Source of the DNA: an uncultured Bacilli bacterium
Lineage (GTDB): Bacteria; Bacillota_I; Bacilli_A; RF39; UBA660
NCBI GenBank assembly: GCA_944371545.1
Contig: CALVXT010000003.1
Span: 1 to 21,659, forward strand
Length of the DNA: 21,659 nucleotides
Direction: 5' to 3'
Each line of letters begins with the position of its first letter. The stretch's first letter is position 1. Positions 1 to 7,256 of the stretch are shown in pieces. Below the pieces are notes generated by a model. That model did not search any database and had not been told where the DNA came from. It saw only the letters and a list, made by a program, of their open reading frames with translations. The position numbers were made by a program, and so were the translations under genes.

Positions 1-74
1 ACTAACATAATAACTGCTAAAATTACAATAACTGCTAATAATTCAATTAAAGTAAAACCACGTCTTTTCATCAT
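1..74 (-). CDS. type IV prepilin-like protein, N-terminal fragment (cut by window edge)
   Basis: Only the first 24 codons are inside the window. They read MMKRRG followed by FTLIELLAVIVIL, which is the class III prepilin leader: a short basic leader, a Gly at the cleavage site, Phe at +1 and Glu at +5, then a hydrophobic helix. This signature marks substrates of the PilD/ComC prepilin peptidase, such as ComGC-type competence pseudopilins and type IV pilins. The start at 74 has a good ribosome site (AAGGAG, 7 bases upstream) and a near-consensus promoter (99-127). The part that would distinguish a competence pseudopilin from a true pilin lies off the window, so no gene symbol is given. Confidence 0.8.
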   Translation of the reverse strand, partial: MMKRRGFTLIELLAVIVILAVIML

Positions 75-98
75 TTATACACTCCTTATTCTTAAATA

Positions 99-127
99 AT
101 TATACACAACATTTCAAACACAGTCAA
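99..127 (-). promoter_or_regulatory. sigma-A type promoter of the prepilin-like gene
   Basis: On the minus strand TTGACT (122-127) is followed after exactly 17 bases by TATAAT (99-104). The predicted transcript starts near 92, about 18 bases before the ATG at 74. This is the closest match to the housekeeping consensus in the window. Confidence 0.7.
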
Positions 128-203
128 GCTAAAACACTAGATTTGTTAATCCTTTTTACATATGCATTACTTTTTTTAAATTCCAGCCTTTATAGAAGGT
201 CTT

Positions 204-971
204 CTAGGACAACATTTTTTGCTCTTTTATTTTTTCAAGCCATTTTCTTATTAAATTATCTTCTGTTATTTCTGGATGATACTGAACCCCTATCCAAAGC
301 AGATTAGGATTAATGTTTTCAATAGCCTCGATTACACCATCTTGATCAGTAGCCACCACTTTAAACAAAGGACCTATTCTTTTTACAACAACATTATGAA
401 GACTAACAACATGTACTTTTTCTCTTTTATAAACGTGATGCAAAAAAGAATCTTTTGCTAAAACAATTTCATGTTGGGCGTCCTCAATATTGTCACGAGT
501 TATGACTACGTCTCCATGAATATTAGGATGTTCTAAAATTGTTAATGTAGGATTTTCCTTTTTCATTTTTTGATAAAGATCATAAATTTCTTTTTCAGAC
601 AAATTCATATACATATTTTTTGATTCTTCCTGCATTACAGAAAAAATAGCCATTGCTTGCATTCCCATACATATGCCTAACACAGGCTTTTTCTTCTCAT
701 ATGCATAAGCTAAAATCTTATATAATTCGTGATCAATTCTACTTCCACCAGGAAACAAAAAAGCATCACACAACTCTAGCTGTTCTACACATATCTTGCC
801 GTCATTTAATAATAAACTTAAAGGGATTGCACCAGCTTCATAAATTTTTTTAGGATAATTATTCACAAACTCATAACGGTCCTGATAAGGATCATTTGTT
901 TCATAAAGACGAATAGTCGGAACAATTCCAATAACAATTCTTTTATTTAATGTCATACCAGTTTTTTCCAT
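204..971 (-). CDS. gamma-glutamyl-GABA hydrolase-like class I glutamine amidotransferase (peptidase C26)
   Basis: A cytosolic protein of about 255 residues of the PuuD-like branch of class I glutamine amidotransferases, which hydrolyse gamma-glutamyl bonds. The nucleophile elbow GICMGMQ carries the catalytic Cys (about residue 101) and QYHPE near the C-terminus supplies the His-Glu pair (about 232 and 234); FLFPGGSRID gives the oxyanion-strand region. The start at 971 is chosen because AAAGTGAG lies 8 bases upstream; a GTG at 980 and an ATG at 956 are alternatives. The start lies inside the 3' end of polA (29-base overlap), so the two genes are probably co-transcribed and translationally coupled. 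The substrate cannot be told from sequence. No convincing terminator follows the stop codon. Confidence 0.85.
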   Translation of the reverse strand: MEKTGMTLNKRIVIGIVPTIRLYETNDPYQDRYEFVNNYPKKIYEAGAIPLSLLLNDGKICVEQLELCDAFLFPGGSRIDHELYKILAYAYEKKKPVLGICMGMQAMAIFSVMQEESKNMYMNLSEKEIYDLYQKMKKENPTLTILEHPNIHGDVVITRDNIEDAQHEIVLAKDSFLHHVYKREKVHVVSLHNVVVKRIGPLFKVVATDQDGVIEAIENINPNLLWIGVQYHPEITEDNLIRKWLEKIKEQKMLS

Positions 972-3519
972 AATCAGCACTCACTTTCAAAGGAACATCT
1001 AAAGAAATAGTATGTGTCATAATTTCTTTTACAATTTTTTCTACTTGTTCTTGTTCCTCTTTCACTACATCAAAAATAAGTTCATCATGTACTTGTAAAA
1101 CCATTTTTGATTGAATATGTAAAGTAGCAAATTTCTCATAAATTTCCACCATAGCTTTTTTGATAATATCCGCACTTGTTCCTTGAATAGGAGTATTAAG
1201 TGCAATACGTTCTCCTGCTTGCCTTACCATATACTCAGGACTATTTAATTCTGGAATAGTTCTTCTTCGATTAAAAAGCGTTCGTACACTTCCTTGTTCA
1301 TAAGCTTCTTCAACAATGCGCTCCATATAGCGTTTTACTCCAGGATAAAGTTCGTAGTACTTATCAATAAAGTTCTTTGCCTCTTTAGCGCTTATCTCTA
1401 AGTTTTCTCCTAAGCCAAAGCCACTAATACCATAAACAATCCCAAAAATCACGGCTTTAGCTGTACTTCGCATTTTCTTAGTAACTTCACTTTCCTTTAT
1501 ACCATGAATATCAGCGGCAACTTTTGTATGAATATCTTGATCATGAATAAATGCTTCTTGTAACTCTTTAGAGCCTGAGATATGCGCTAAAATACGCAGT
1601 TCAATTTGACTATAATCAGCACTTAAAAATTCATCATTGCTTGGGAAAAATGCTTCTCTAATTCTTTTACCCTCTTCATCACGAACTGGAATATTTTGCA
1701 AATTTGGTTCAGTAGAAGATAGTCTTCCAGTCCTTGCAAAATTTTGTTTAAAAATCGTATGAATTTTCCCATCATCTAAAATATAATTTTCAAGTCCTTC
1801 TAAATAAGTCGAATAAAGTTTAGTCACATTTCGATATTCTAAAACTTTCTCAATAATAGGATGAATGCCTAAGAGTTTATGCATTACTTTAGCATCCGTT
1901 TTAAAACCCGATTTATTTTTCTTACCACTTGGTAAACCTAATTTTACGAATAAAATATCTCGCAATTGTTTTGGGCTTGAAATATTAATCTCTTCACCAG
2001 CTAACTCATAGATCTCCTTAGTTAAAACTTCAATTTTTCCTTTCATTTCTTCTTTCATTTTATTTAAAATATCTCGATCAACTTTTATTCCTTCAATTTC
2101 CATAGATGCAAGAACAGGTGCCAAAGGCATCTCAATTTTTACAAACAAATCATACATTTCGTCTCTTTTTAAATCTAAAATAGCTCGATCACGTGAGTCA
2201 AAAATAAATTTACTTTTTAGTACAATATCTTGTTTTAACTCACTAGTTAACCCTTCTTTTTTCTTCCAAACATTATCTAAAAAAGCCACATTATAACCAG
2301 CTGGAACAGCATAATAAGCGATGTCATCTTTACTACCATCTTGAATTAAAGCATATACTATCATTATATCTGTATTTACCTTTGGACAATCTATGCCTTC
2401 TTTATGTAAAGCTACAATATTTTTCTTCCAATCAAAAGTATACAAAACTTTATCTTTGATTTTTTCTAATACATCAACAATAAGATGTTTAGGAACAAAA
2501 TAAGATGCATCTTTACTTGCTAAAGACATACCTAAAATAGAACTCATATGATAATTAGACCCATCTAACTCAATATAAAAAGCATATTCATTACTTTCAG
2601 TGATTTCTTCTACACTAGTGATTTCTTTAAAAGAAGTATCAATTTCAACCCTTTCTTGTTTTAACCCTTTCATATAAGAGTAAAACTCAAGTTCTTCATA
2701 AATACTATAAAGTTCCTCAGTATTTTCTTTCGTATATTTAATATCTTCTAAATCTTTCACTTCTAAAGGAACATCTTTATAAATCGTAGCAATTTCTTTA
2801 CTCATGAAGGCATTTTCTTTATCAACTTCTAATTTTTCTCTCGTTTTTCCTTTTATTTCATCAATATGCTCATAAATTTCTTCTAAAGAGTCATATTTCT
2901 GTAAAAGATTTAAAGCTGTTTTTTCACCAATTCCTCGTACACCCGGAATATTATCTGAAGAATCCCCTGCTAAAGCCTTCAAATCAATAATTTTAATCGG
3001 GTCAATTCCATAATCTTTTTTAAAAGTTTCTACATTATAACGAATATAATCTTTTTGCTTTAAAAGTTTCATTTCCAACTGAGGACTTACCAATTGCAGA
3101 AGATCACGGTCCGAAGAAACAATGGTTCCAACAAAATCCGGATCTTCTTCAACCATTTTAGCAAAAGTCCCAATAATGTCATCGGCTTCGTAAGGAGCAA
3201 GTTCAAAATAAGGAATACCCATTGCTTTTAAAATTTTTCTTGCATAAGGTTCTTGCATATGAAGCTCATCTGGAGTTTTCTTTCTTCCTTCCTTATAAAA
3301 ATCATATTTTTCTTTTCGAAAGTTTTTCCCAATATCAAAAGCAACTGCGATATACTGAGGTTTCTCTTCTTCAAGAATTTTATGAATCATTCCAATAAAG
3401 CCATACAAAGCATTAGTTGGAAATCCTTTAGAATTTTTTAATAAATTACCAGAATAGGCTGTCGCGTAATAACTACGAAAGATTAAGTTGTTTCCATCGA
3501 CTAAAATTATTTTTTTCAT
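943..3519 (-). CDS. polA: DNA polymerase I
   Basis: A protein of 858 residues, the normal size for Bacillus-type Pol I, which fills gaps and removes RNA primers in replication and repair. The N-terminal 5' nuclease domain starts at KKIILVDGNN and keeps its acidic metal ligands (YEADDIIG near 113, SSDRD near 137, GDSSDNIPG near 186). The polymerase domain shows motif A (ADYSQIELR, Asp about 635), motif B (TAKAVIFGIVYG, Lys about 688) and motif C (VHDE, about 811-813). In the middle the proofreading domain lacks the DxE of exo motif I (YIELDG instead), as in Bacillus Pol I, so it is probably inactive. The start at 3519 is chosen over upstream in-frame starts because GAAAGAG lies 8 bases before it and the product then begins as in the family. 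It overlaps the amidotransferase downstream. Confidence 0.97.
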   Translation of the reverse strand: MKKIILVDGNNLIFRSYYATAYSGNLLKNSKGFPTNALYGFIGMIHKILEEEKPQYIAVAFDIGKNFRKEKYDFYKEGRKKTPDELHMQEPYARKILKAMGIPYFELAPYEADDIIGTFAKMVEEDPDFVGTIVSSDRDLLQLVSPQLEMKLLKQKDYIRYNVETFKKDYGIDPIKIIDLKALAGDSSDNIPGVRGIGEKTALNLLQKYDSLEEIYEHIDEIKGKTREKLEVDKENAFMSKEIATIYKDVPLEVKDLEDIKYTKENTEELYSIYEELEFYSYMKGLKQERVEIDTSFKEITSVEEITESNEYAFYIELDGSNYHMSSILGMSLASKDASYFVPKHLIVDVLEKIKDKVLYTFDWKKNIVALHKEGIDCPKVNTDIMIVYALIQDGSKDDIAYYAVPAGYNVAFLDNVWKKKEGLTSELKQDIVLKSKFIFDSRDRAILDLKRDEMYDLFVKIEMPLAPVLASMEIEGIKVDRDILNKMKEEMKGKIEVLTKEIYELAGEEINISSPKQLRDILFVKLGLPSGKKNKSGFKTDAKVMHKLLGIHPIIEKVLEYRNVTKLYSTYLEGLENYILDDGKIHTIFKQNFARTGRLSSTEPNLQNIPVRDEEGKRIREAFFPSNDEFLSADYSQIELRILAHISGSKELQEAFIHDQDIHTKVAADIHGIKESEVTKKMRSTAKAVIFGIVYGISGFGLGENLEISAKEAKNFIDKYYELYPGVKRYMERIVEEAYEQGSVRTLFNRRRTIPELNSPEYMVRQAGERIALNTPIQGTSADIIKKAMVEIYEKFATLHIQSKMVLQVHDELIFDVVKEEQEQVEKIVKEIMTHTISLDVPLKVSADYGKNWYDIK

Positions 3520-3541
3520 AAACATCACTCTTTCTTTATTT

Positions 3542-3550
3542 ATTATATCA
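3542..3550 (-). promoter_or_regulatory. extended -10 promoter of polA
   Basis: TGATATAAT on the minus strand is a TGn-extended -10 element. At the -35 position only a weak TTTCAT is present 17 bases upstream. The expected start point is near 3535, giving a leader of about 16 bases before the ATG at 3519. Confidence 0.6.
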
Positions 3551-3566
3551 AGATTTTTTTTAATAT

Positions 3567-3598
3567 GAAAAGAAAAGTGGGGATATGTCACCACTTTT
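3567..3598 (-). terminator. intrinsic terminator after the membrane-anchored unknown protein gene
   Basis: On the minus strand AAAAGTGG (3591-3598) pairs with CCACTTTT (3573-3580) around a 10-base loop, followed by CTTTTC. The stem begins inside the stop codon of the upstream gene. The T run is short, so efficiency is uncertain. Confidence 0.55.
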
Positions 3599-4332
3599 TA
3601 ATTTATTCTTTTAAAAGATTTATAAATAAATCGATTATTTTCTTTTACAAAATGATATTCATAGACGGCTGCATCTTTTAGATAATCGTCAAGAGATATT
3701 TCTGGAGCTGTATCTTTGTAAGTAATACGCCTTAATTCTTTTGTGTGATTTACATCATTATAAATTGTAATAGCTGTATCCTCACCTTCCGATATTTTAT
3801 CAAAGTTATCATTAATAACAATGGATTTTTCAGTAAGAACATACTCATTGTTACTCTTTTTTGCCGATGTAATCTTTCTTAAAATTCGTTCATTAAAATT
3901 TCCATTACAACCAATTAAAATTTGATAATTTTGAGTAGTATTATCATATGTAAATGAACACAAATACTCGCTGATGACAGAACCTGAAGTATGAGTATAG
4001 GAAATATTTCCAAAAATTTTTTTTACATATTCATCTATTTGTTCATTAGAAATATTCTCTGTATAATTTGGGTGCTCTTTTAAAAAGTCTACAAATGCTG
4101 TAGCTAATATATACTCATTTGAAAAATTTTCAGTTTCATAAAGAGTTCTTAAAGTACTCACATCATCACTTGGATTAGCCATTTTATATAAGTAATTTAC
4201 AGCTGGATCCTCAATAGAAATATTCTGATATATATCTTTACTTTTTGGAAGCAAAACATACCCAATTAAAATTCCTACTAAAATACTTAAAAGAAGGAAC
4301 CCAGATATTAAAAGAATTTCTATTTTTTTCAT
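3598..4332 (-). CDS. single-pass membrane protein of unknown function
   Basis: I do not recognise this protein of 244 residues. It has a short cytosolic start (MKKIE), one hydrophobic segment (about residues 5-27), and a hydrophilic region of about 215 residues that should lie outside the membrane. Two Cys are found there (in EYLCSF and IGCNG), about 18 residues apart, and could form a disulfide. The segment has mixed beta-strand-like sequence with no enzyme motif visible. The start at 4332 is preferred because AAGGTG lies 8 bases upstream; ATG 4338 and GTG 4341 sit too near that site. It has its own promoter (4353-4361) and terminator and follows the sigG terminator, so it is not obviously part of the sigG unit. 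A role in the envelope or in sporulation is only suggested by position. Confidence 0.75.
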   Translation of the reverse strand: MKKIEILLISGFLLLSILVGILIGYVLLPKSKDIYQNISIEDPAVNYLYKMANPSDDVSTLRTLYETENFSNEYILATAFVDFLKEHPNYTENISNEQIDEYVKKIFGNISYTHTSGSVISEYLCSFTYDNTTQNYQILIGCNGNFNERILRKITSAKKSNNEYVLTEKSIVINDNFDKISEGEDTAITIYNDVNHTKELRRITYKDTAPEISLDDYLKDAAVYEYHFVKENNRFIYKSFKRIN

Positions 4333-4352
4333 TTGCATCACACCTTAATTTA

Positions 4353-4361
4353 ACTATATCA
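4353..4361 (-). promoter_or_regulatory. extended -10 promoter of the membrane-anchored unknown protein
   Basis: TGATATAGT on the minus strand matches the TGn-extended -10 form seen before several other genes here. The expected start is near 4346, about 14 bases ahead of the ATG at 4332. No good -35 box is visible. Confidence 0.5.
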
Positions 4362-4382
4362 TAAATCTTTTTTTAAATTAAC

Positions 4383-4408
4383 AAAAAATTGACTAAAAAA
4401 GCCAATTT
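4383..4408 (-). terminator. intrinsic terminator of sigG
   Basis: On the minus strand AAATTGGC (4401-4408) pairs with GTCAATTT (4386-4393), with one G-T wobble, around a 7-base T-rich loop. The T run extends to 4383. The stem starts two bases after the sigG stop codon. Confidence 0.65.
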
Positions 4409-4410
4409 AA

Positions 4411-5190
4411 TTATTTCATAATTCTTTTTAAACTTTTAATCGCATTTTTTTCAATTCTTGAAACCTGTGCCTGACTTATATTTAATTTCTCTGCAATTTC
4501 CATCTGTGTCTTACCAATAATATATCTTTCAATTAAAATCTTTCTTTCTCGTTCACGTAATTTAATTAAAGCTTTTTTTAGAAGAAGCCGCATATCTCGT
4601 TCTTCGTTTTTTTCTTTATTATCTGCTAGTTGATCAGCTAAATAGATCGGTTCACCACCATCATTATAGATTGGTTCAAATATACTTACTGGTTCTTTTA
4701 AACTGTCTAAAGCATAAGAGATTTGAAAAATTGAAGTATTAAAATGACGAGCAATTTCTTCACATGTTGGTTCATAGCCATTTTTTTGAATAAATTTTTC
4801 TTTAAATCCTAATATTTGATATGCAAAATCTTTCATTCCTCTACTCACTCGAACTGAACTTTGATTATCACGAATATATCTTTTTACTTCGCCAATAATT
4901 AAGGGAATTGCATAAGTTGATAGTTTTAAATTTAAGGATGGATCAAAGTTATCGATAGCTTTAATTAATCCAATTACTCCCACTTGAAATAAATCATCCA
5001 TGTTACTTTTGGTATTTTGAAATTTTCGAAGGACACTTAAAACAAGTTTTAAATTTCCATTAATCAATTCTTCTTTGGCTGACTTATTTCCTGATTGTAA
5101 TTCTTCAAATAATTTCATTTGTTCTTCATTTGTTAAAACTTTTAGTTTACTGGTATTCACGCCAGTTAATTCTACTTTGTATTTTGCCAT
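4411..5190 (-). CDS. sigG: late forespore sigma factor SigG
   Basis: A 259-residue sigma-70 family protein, the same length as the Bacillus subtilis late-forespore factor (260). The diagnostic N-terminus is present: KVELTGVNTSKLKVL, matching the SigG-specific VxxxGVxTSxLxVL. Region 2 reads GNLKLVLSVLRKF then DDLFQVGVIGLIKAIDNFD and STYAIPLIIGEVKRYIRD. Region 3 starts near RVSRGMKDFAYQ, and the region 3-4 linker has the family signature SIFEPIYNDGGEPIYLADQ. Region 4 carries the helix-turn-helix GKTQMEIAEKLNISQAQVSR. It directs late forespore transcription after engulfment. The ATG has AAAGGA 7 bases upstream. It lies downstream of ylbL and not beside spoIIGA-sigE as in Bacillus, and has its own terminator. 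Confidence 0.96.
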   Translation of the reverse strand: MAKYKVELTGVNTSKLKVLTNEEQMKLFEELQSGNKSAKEELINGNLKLVLSVLRKFQNTKSNMDDLFQVGVIGLIKAIDNFDPSLNLKLSTYAIPLIIGEVKRYIRDNQSSVRVSRGMKDFAYQILGFKEKFIQKNGYEPTCEEIARHFNTSIFQISYALDSLKEPVSIFEPIYNDGGEPIYLADQLADNKEKNEERDMRLLLKKALIKLRERERKILIERYIIGKTQMEIAEKLNISQAQVSRIEKNAIKSLKRIMK

Positions 5191-5208
5191 AAAAAAATCC
5201 TTTCACAT

Positions 5209-5239
5209 TAGTTATGCGAAAAGATTTCAATTTTTATAC
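5209..5239 (-). promoter_or_regulatory. candidate SigF/SigG-type promoter of sigG
   Basis: On the minus strand GTATA (5235-5239) fits the forespore -35 GYATA. After 16 bases comes CGCATAACTA (5209-5218), which fits most of the gGnnAnAnTA -10 pattern. It sits in the 53-base gap between ylbL and sigG, partly overlapping the ylbL stop region. In Bacillus the sigG gene is read by SigF and SigG, so the match is expected; it is not proven. Confidence 0.4.
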
Positions 5240-5243
5240 ATTT

Positions 5244-6251
5244 TTATATTTTTGATAAAGCTTCTATAGCTTCTTTTAAGGTACTTACAGATATTAATTC
5301 GATGTCGTATCCTTTCTCTTCTTTTACTTTTTTGGCTTCTTCATAATTTCCTTCTGGAACTAAGAAAACTTCGGCATTCTCATGAACGGCTCCAATCAGT
5401 TTATATTTTACACCGCTTATTTCCCCAACATTTCCTTTAACATCTATTGTTCCTGTACCAATAATTTTTTTCCCTTTTGTAATATCTTCTTCGGTTAAAG
5501 CATCATAAATAGCCAAACTCATCATTAAACCACCTGAAGGGCCAGATTCACTTTGCTTCATTTCTATTGAGGCAACTGGATCTTCTTTATAATTGTAAGT
5601 TACTGTGATGGCAATGCCAATTTTTAATCCTGTTTCGCTTTGATAAATTTTGGCATAGCACTTTTTTTGTTCTTCATCTCTTAGTACTTTAATCGTTAAT
5701 GTATCTCCAGCTTGATGAGAGTTGATTATTGCTCTTAAATCCTCCGTACTTTTAATTTCCTTTCCATCAATCTGTAATATTTGGTCAAAAAGTTGTAAAT
5801 CCGTATCTGCAGCATTCTCAATATACGTGATATTTACCTTTTCACTTTCCACCGTTACAGGTTTTCCAGCTTCTTTGTAAGCAGAGATAATTGCTGAATC
5901 AATGGACTGCTGAGTAGCAATTTGATCTGCTTTAATCGTTTCTTCAAAACTTTGATTATCATAAGTAATTTCACTATCTGGTACAATATCCCAATCCGGT
6001 ATAATATAAGAAAGTAGAAGAAATGGAACACTTCCTTTTACCATCGAAACATAAGCCATTCCGAGCTCTCCTTCAGATGTATATCCGCCTTCGACACTTA
6101 TTCGTTCACTTAAATTTACCATACCTCCTGGTGTATAAATTTTATAAGGCAATTGTACTCCAAAAATGATAAGAATTAGAATTAATACAATAAAAAATTT
6201 ATAATTTTCTTTTATAAAACGTTTACCTGATTCAATAAATTTTTTAGCCAT
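5244..6251 (-). CDS. ylbL: PDZ-Lon membrane-anchored serine protease, YlbL/SepM family
   Basis: A 335-residue protein with a basic cytosolic N-terminus, one membrane helix (about 18-36), an extracellular region, a PDZ domain (about 150-200, with LFDQILQIDGKEI) and a C-terminal Lon-type (S16) catalytic domain. The catalytic Ser is in SGPSGG (about residue 239) and the Lys in EISGVKYK (about 282), giving the Ser-Lys dyad. YlbL cleaves membrane or secreted substrates outside the cell; its close relative SepM processes a peptide pheromone in streptococci. The start at 6251 is chosen because GGAGG lies 5 bases upstream; the in-frame GTG at 6263 is itself part of that region. In Bacillus ylbL lies close to ylbJ, as it does here, though here the two are divergent. 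Confidence 0.92.
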   Translation of the reverse strand: MAKKFIESGKRFIKENYKFFIVLILILIIFGVQLPYKIYTPGGMVNLSERISVEGGYTSEGELGMAYVSMVKGSVPFLLLSYIIPDWDIVPDSEITYDNQSFEETIKADQIATQQSIDSAIISAYKEAGKPVTVESEKVNITYIENAADTDLQLFDQILQIDGKEIKSTEDLRAIINSHQAGDTLTIKVLRDEEQKKCYAKIYQSETGLKIGIAITVTYNYKEDPVASIEMKQSESGPSGGLMMSLAIYDALTEEDITKGKKIIGTGTIDVKGNVGEISGVKYKLIGAVHENAEVFLVPEGNYEEAKKVKEEKGYDIELISVSTLKEAIEALSKI

Positions 6252-6269
6252 TTTATCCTCCACTATAAC

Positions 6270-6278
6270 ATTATAGCA
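6270..6278 (-). promoter_or_regulatory. extended -10 promoter of ylbL
   Basis: TGCTATAAT on the minus strand is a perfect TGn-TATAAT element. At the -35 position TTTCAT lies 17 bases upstream and is weak. The expected start is near 6263, leaving a leader of about 12 bases that begins at the ribosome site GTGGAGG. Confidence 0.6.
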
Positions 6279-6371
6279 AATTTTCTTTTATTATGAAAAA
6301 CTCCAAGAAAAAATTGACAAATCTTGACAAAAACTCTGGCAAAAAAATCTTTTCTTGTCATATAGTTTACT

Positions 6372-7256
6372 ATGAAACAAAATAAAGGTCCTTTACTTTT
6401 TTTAACGATTTTTACGATTATTCTTTTTAAAAATAACCAGGCAATACATGATGCCATTTTATCTTCTTGTGAACTTTTTATTACTCGTCTTTTTCCATCT
6501 TTATTTCCAATGATGGTCTTAAGTGATTTATTTATCTATTTTGACCTGCCAGGGCTTTTGTGTAAATGGATTGGTCCTGTTTTTCAAAGGGTATTTCATA
6601 CTAGTCCTTATGGAGCTTTTGCTTTTTTTATTTCTTCTTTCTCAGGTTCTCCTGCCAATGCATATACCATTAAAAATTTACATGAACAAGGATATTTATC
6701 TGTCACAGAAGCTAGTCATGTTCTTGCTTTTTCTTTTTTTAGTAATCCTTTGTTTTTATATGCAATGCTTTCTTTAATTTTTCCAAATGATTTACTTACA
6801 GTTTTAAAACTTATTCTTTTACCTTATGTTATCAATTTGCTTTTAGGTTTTTGTTTACGAAAGAAGACCATTATTCTGCAAAATATGCAACCTAACCCAC
6901 GAGAGGATTTTGGCGTTTTCTTTTCAAAAAGTATTAAGAAAGCTATGAATACACTTCTTTTTATTCTAGGAACTGTGACTATTTTCTTTATTTTAAATCA
7001 AATTCTTAATCCGTGTCATATCCCAATTTTTTCTGGAATTTTTGAAATCAGTCAAGGACTAAATACCTTAGTAAATGCGGACATTTCTTATAAATTAAAA
7101 GAAATTTTGGCCATCTTTTTTATTAGTTTTGGAGGATTTTCTATCCATTTACAAATAAAGGGAATTTTAAGTGATACCAAAATTTCTTATAAAACTTTTT
7201 TTCTTTACCGAATTTATCAAAGCATTTTAAGTGTTTTATTTATCTGCGTAATTTAA
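6372..7256 (+). CDS. ylbJ: sporulation integral membrane protein YlbJ
   Basis: A 294-residue polytopic membrane protein with about eight hydrophobic segments. Family hallmarks are FPSLFPMMVLSDLF near residue 41, the re-entrant-like SFSGSPANAYTIKNL (about 89-103), SFFSNPLFLYAML, and GGFSIHLQIKGIL near the C-terminus. YlbJ belongs to the gate (nucleoside-recognition) domain group and in Bacillus is made in the mother cell under SigE and needed for spore cortex formation. The protein is shorter than the Bacillus one (about 400). The ATG at 6372 is the first possible start after an in-frame TAG at 6363, yet no Shine-Dalgarno sequence precedes it. Its last 17 bases overlap the end of the convergent permease gene. 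Confidence 0.85.
   Translation: MKQNKGPLLFLTIFTIILFKNNQAIHDAILSSCELFITRLFPSLFPMMVLSDLFIYFDLPGLLCKWIGPVFQRVFHTSPYGAFAFFISSFSGSPANAYTIKNLHEQGYLSVTEASHVLAFSFFSNPLFLYAMLSLIFPNDLLTVLKLILLPYVINLLLGFCLRKKTIILQNMQPNPREDFGVFFSKSIKKAMNTLLFILGTVTIFFILNQILNPCHIPIFSGIFEISQGLNTLVNADISYKLKEILAIFFISFGGFSIHLQIKGILSDTKISYKTFFLYRIYQSILSVLFICVI

Noticed and set aside
181..206. Hairpin TAGAAGACCTTCTA after the amidotransferase gene
   Set aside because: The stem is only 5 bp and no T run follows, so it is not a convincing terminator.
6301..6330. Two TTGACA boxes ahead of ylbJ as a sigma-A promoter
   Set aside because: No -10 element lies 16-18 bases downstream of either copy.
6263..6457. 64-residue frame antisense to the ylbJ start
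   Set aside because: It has no ribosome site, covers the ylbL promoter and has no recognisable protein feature.
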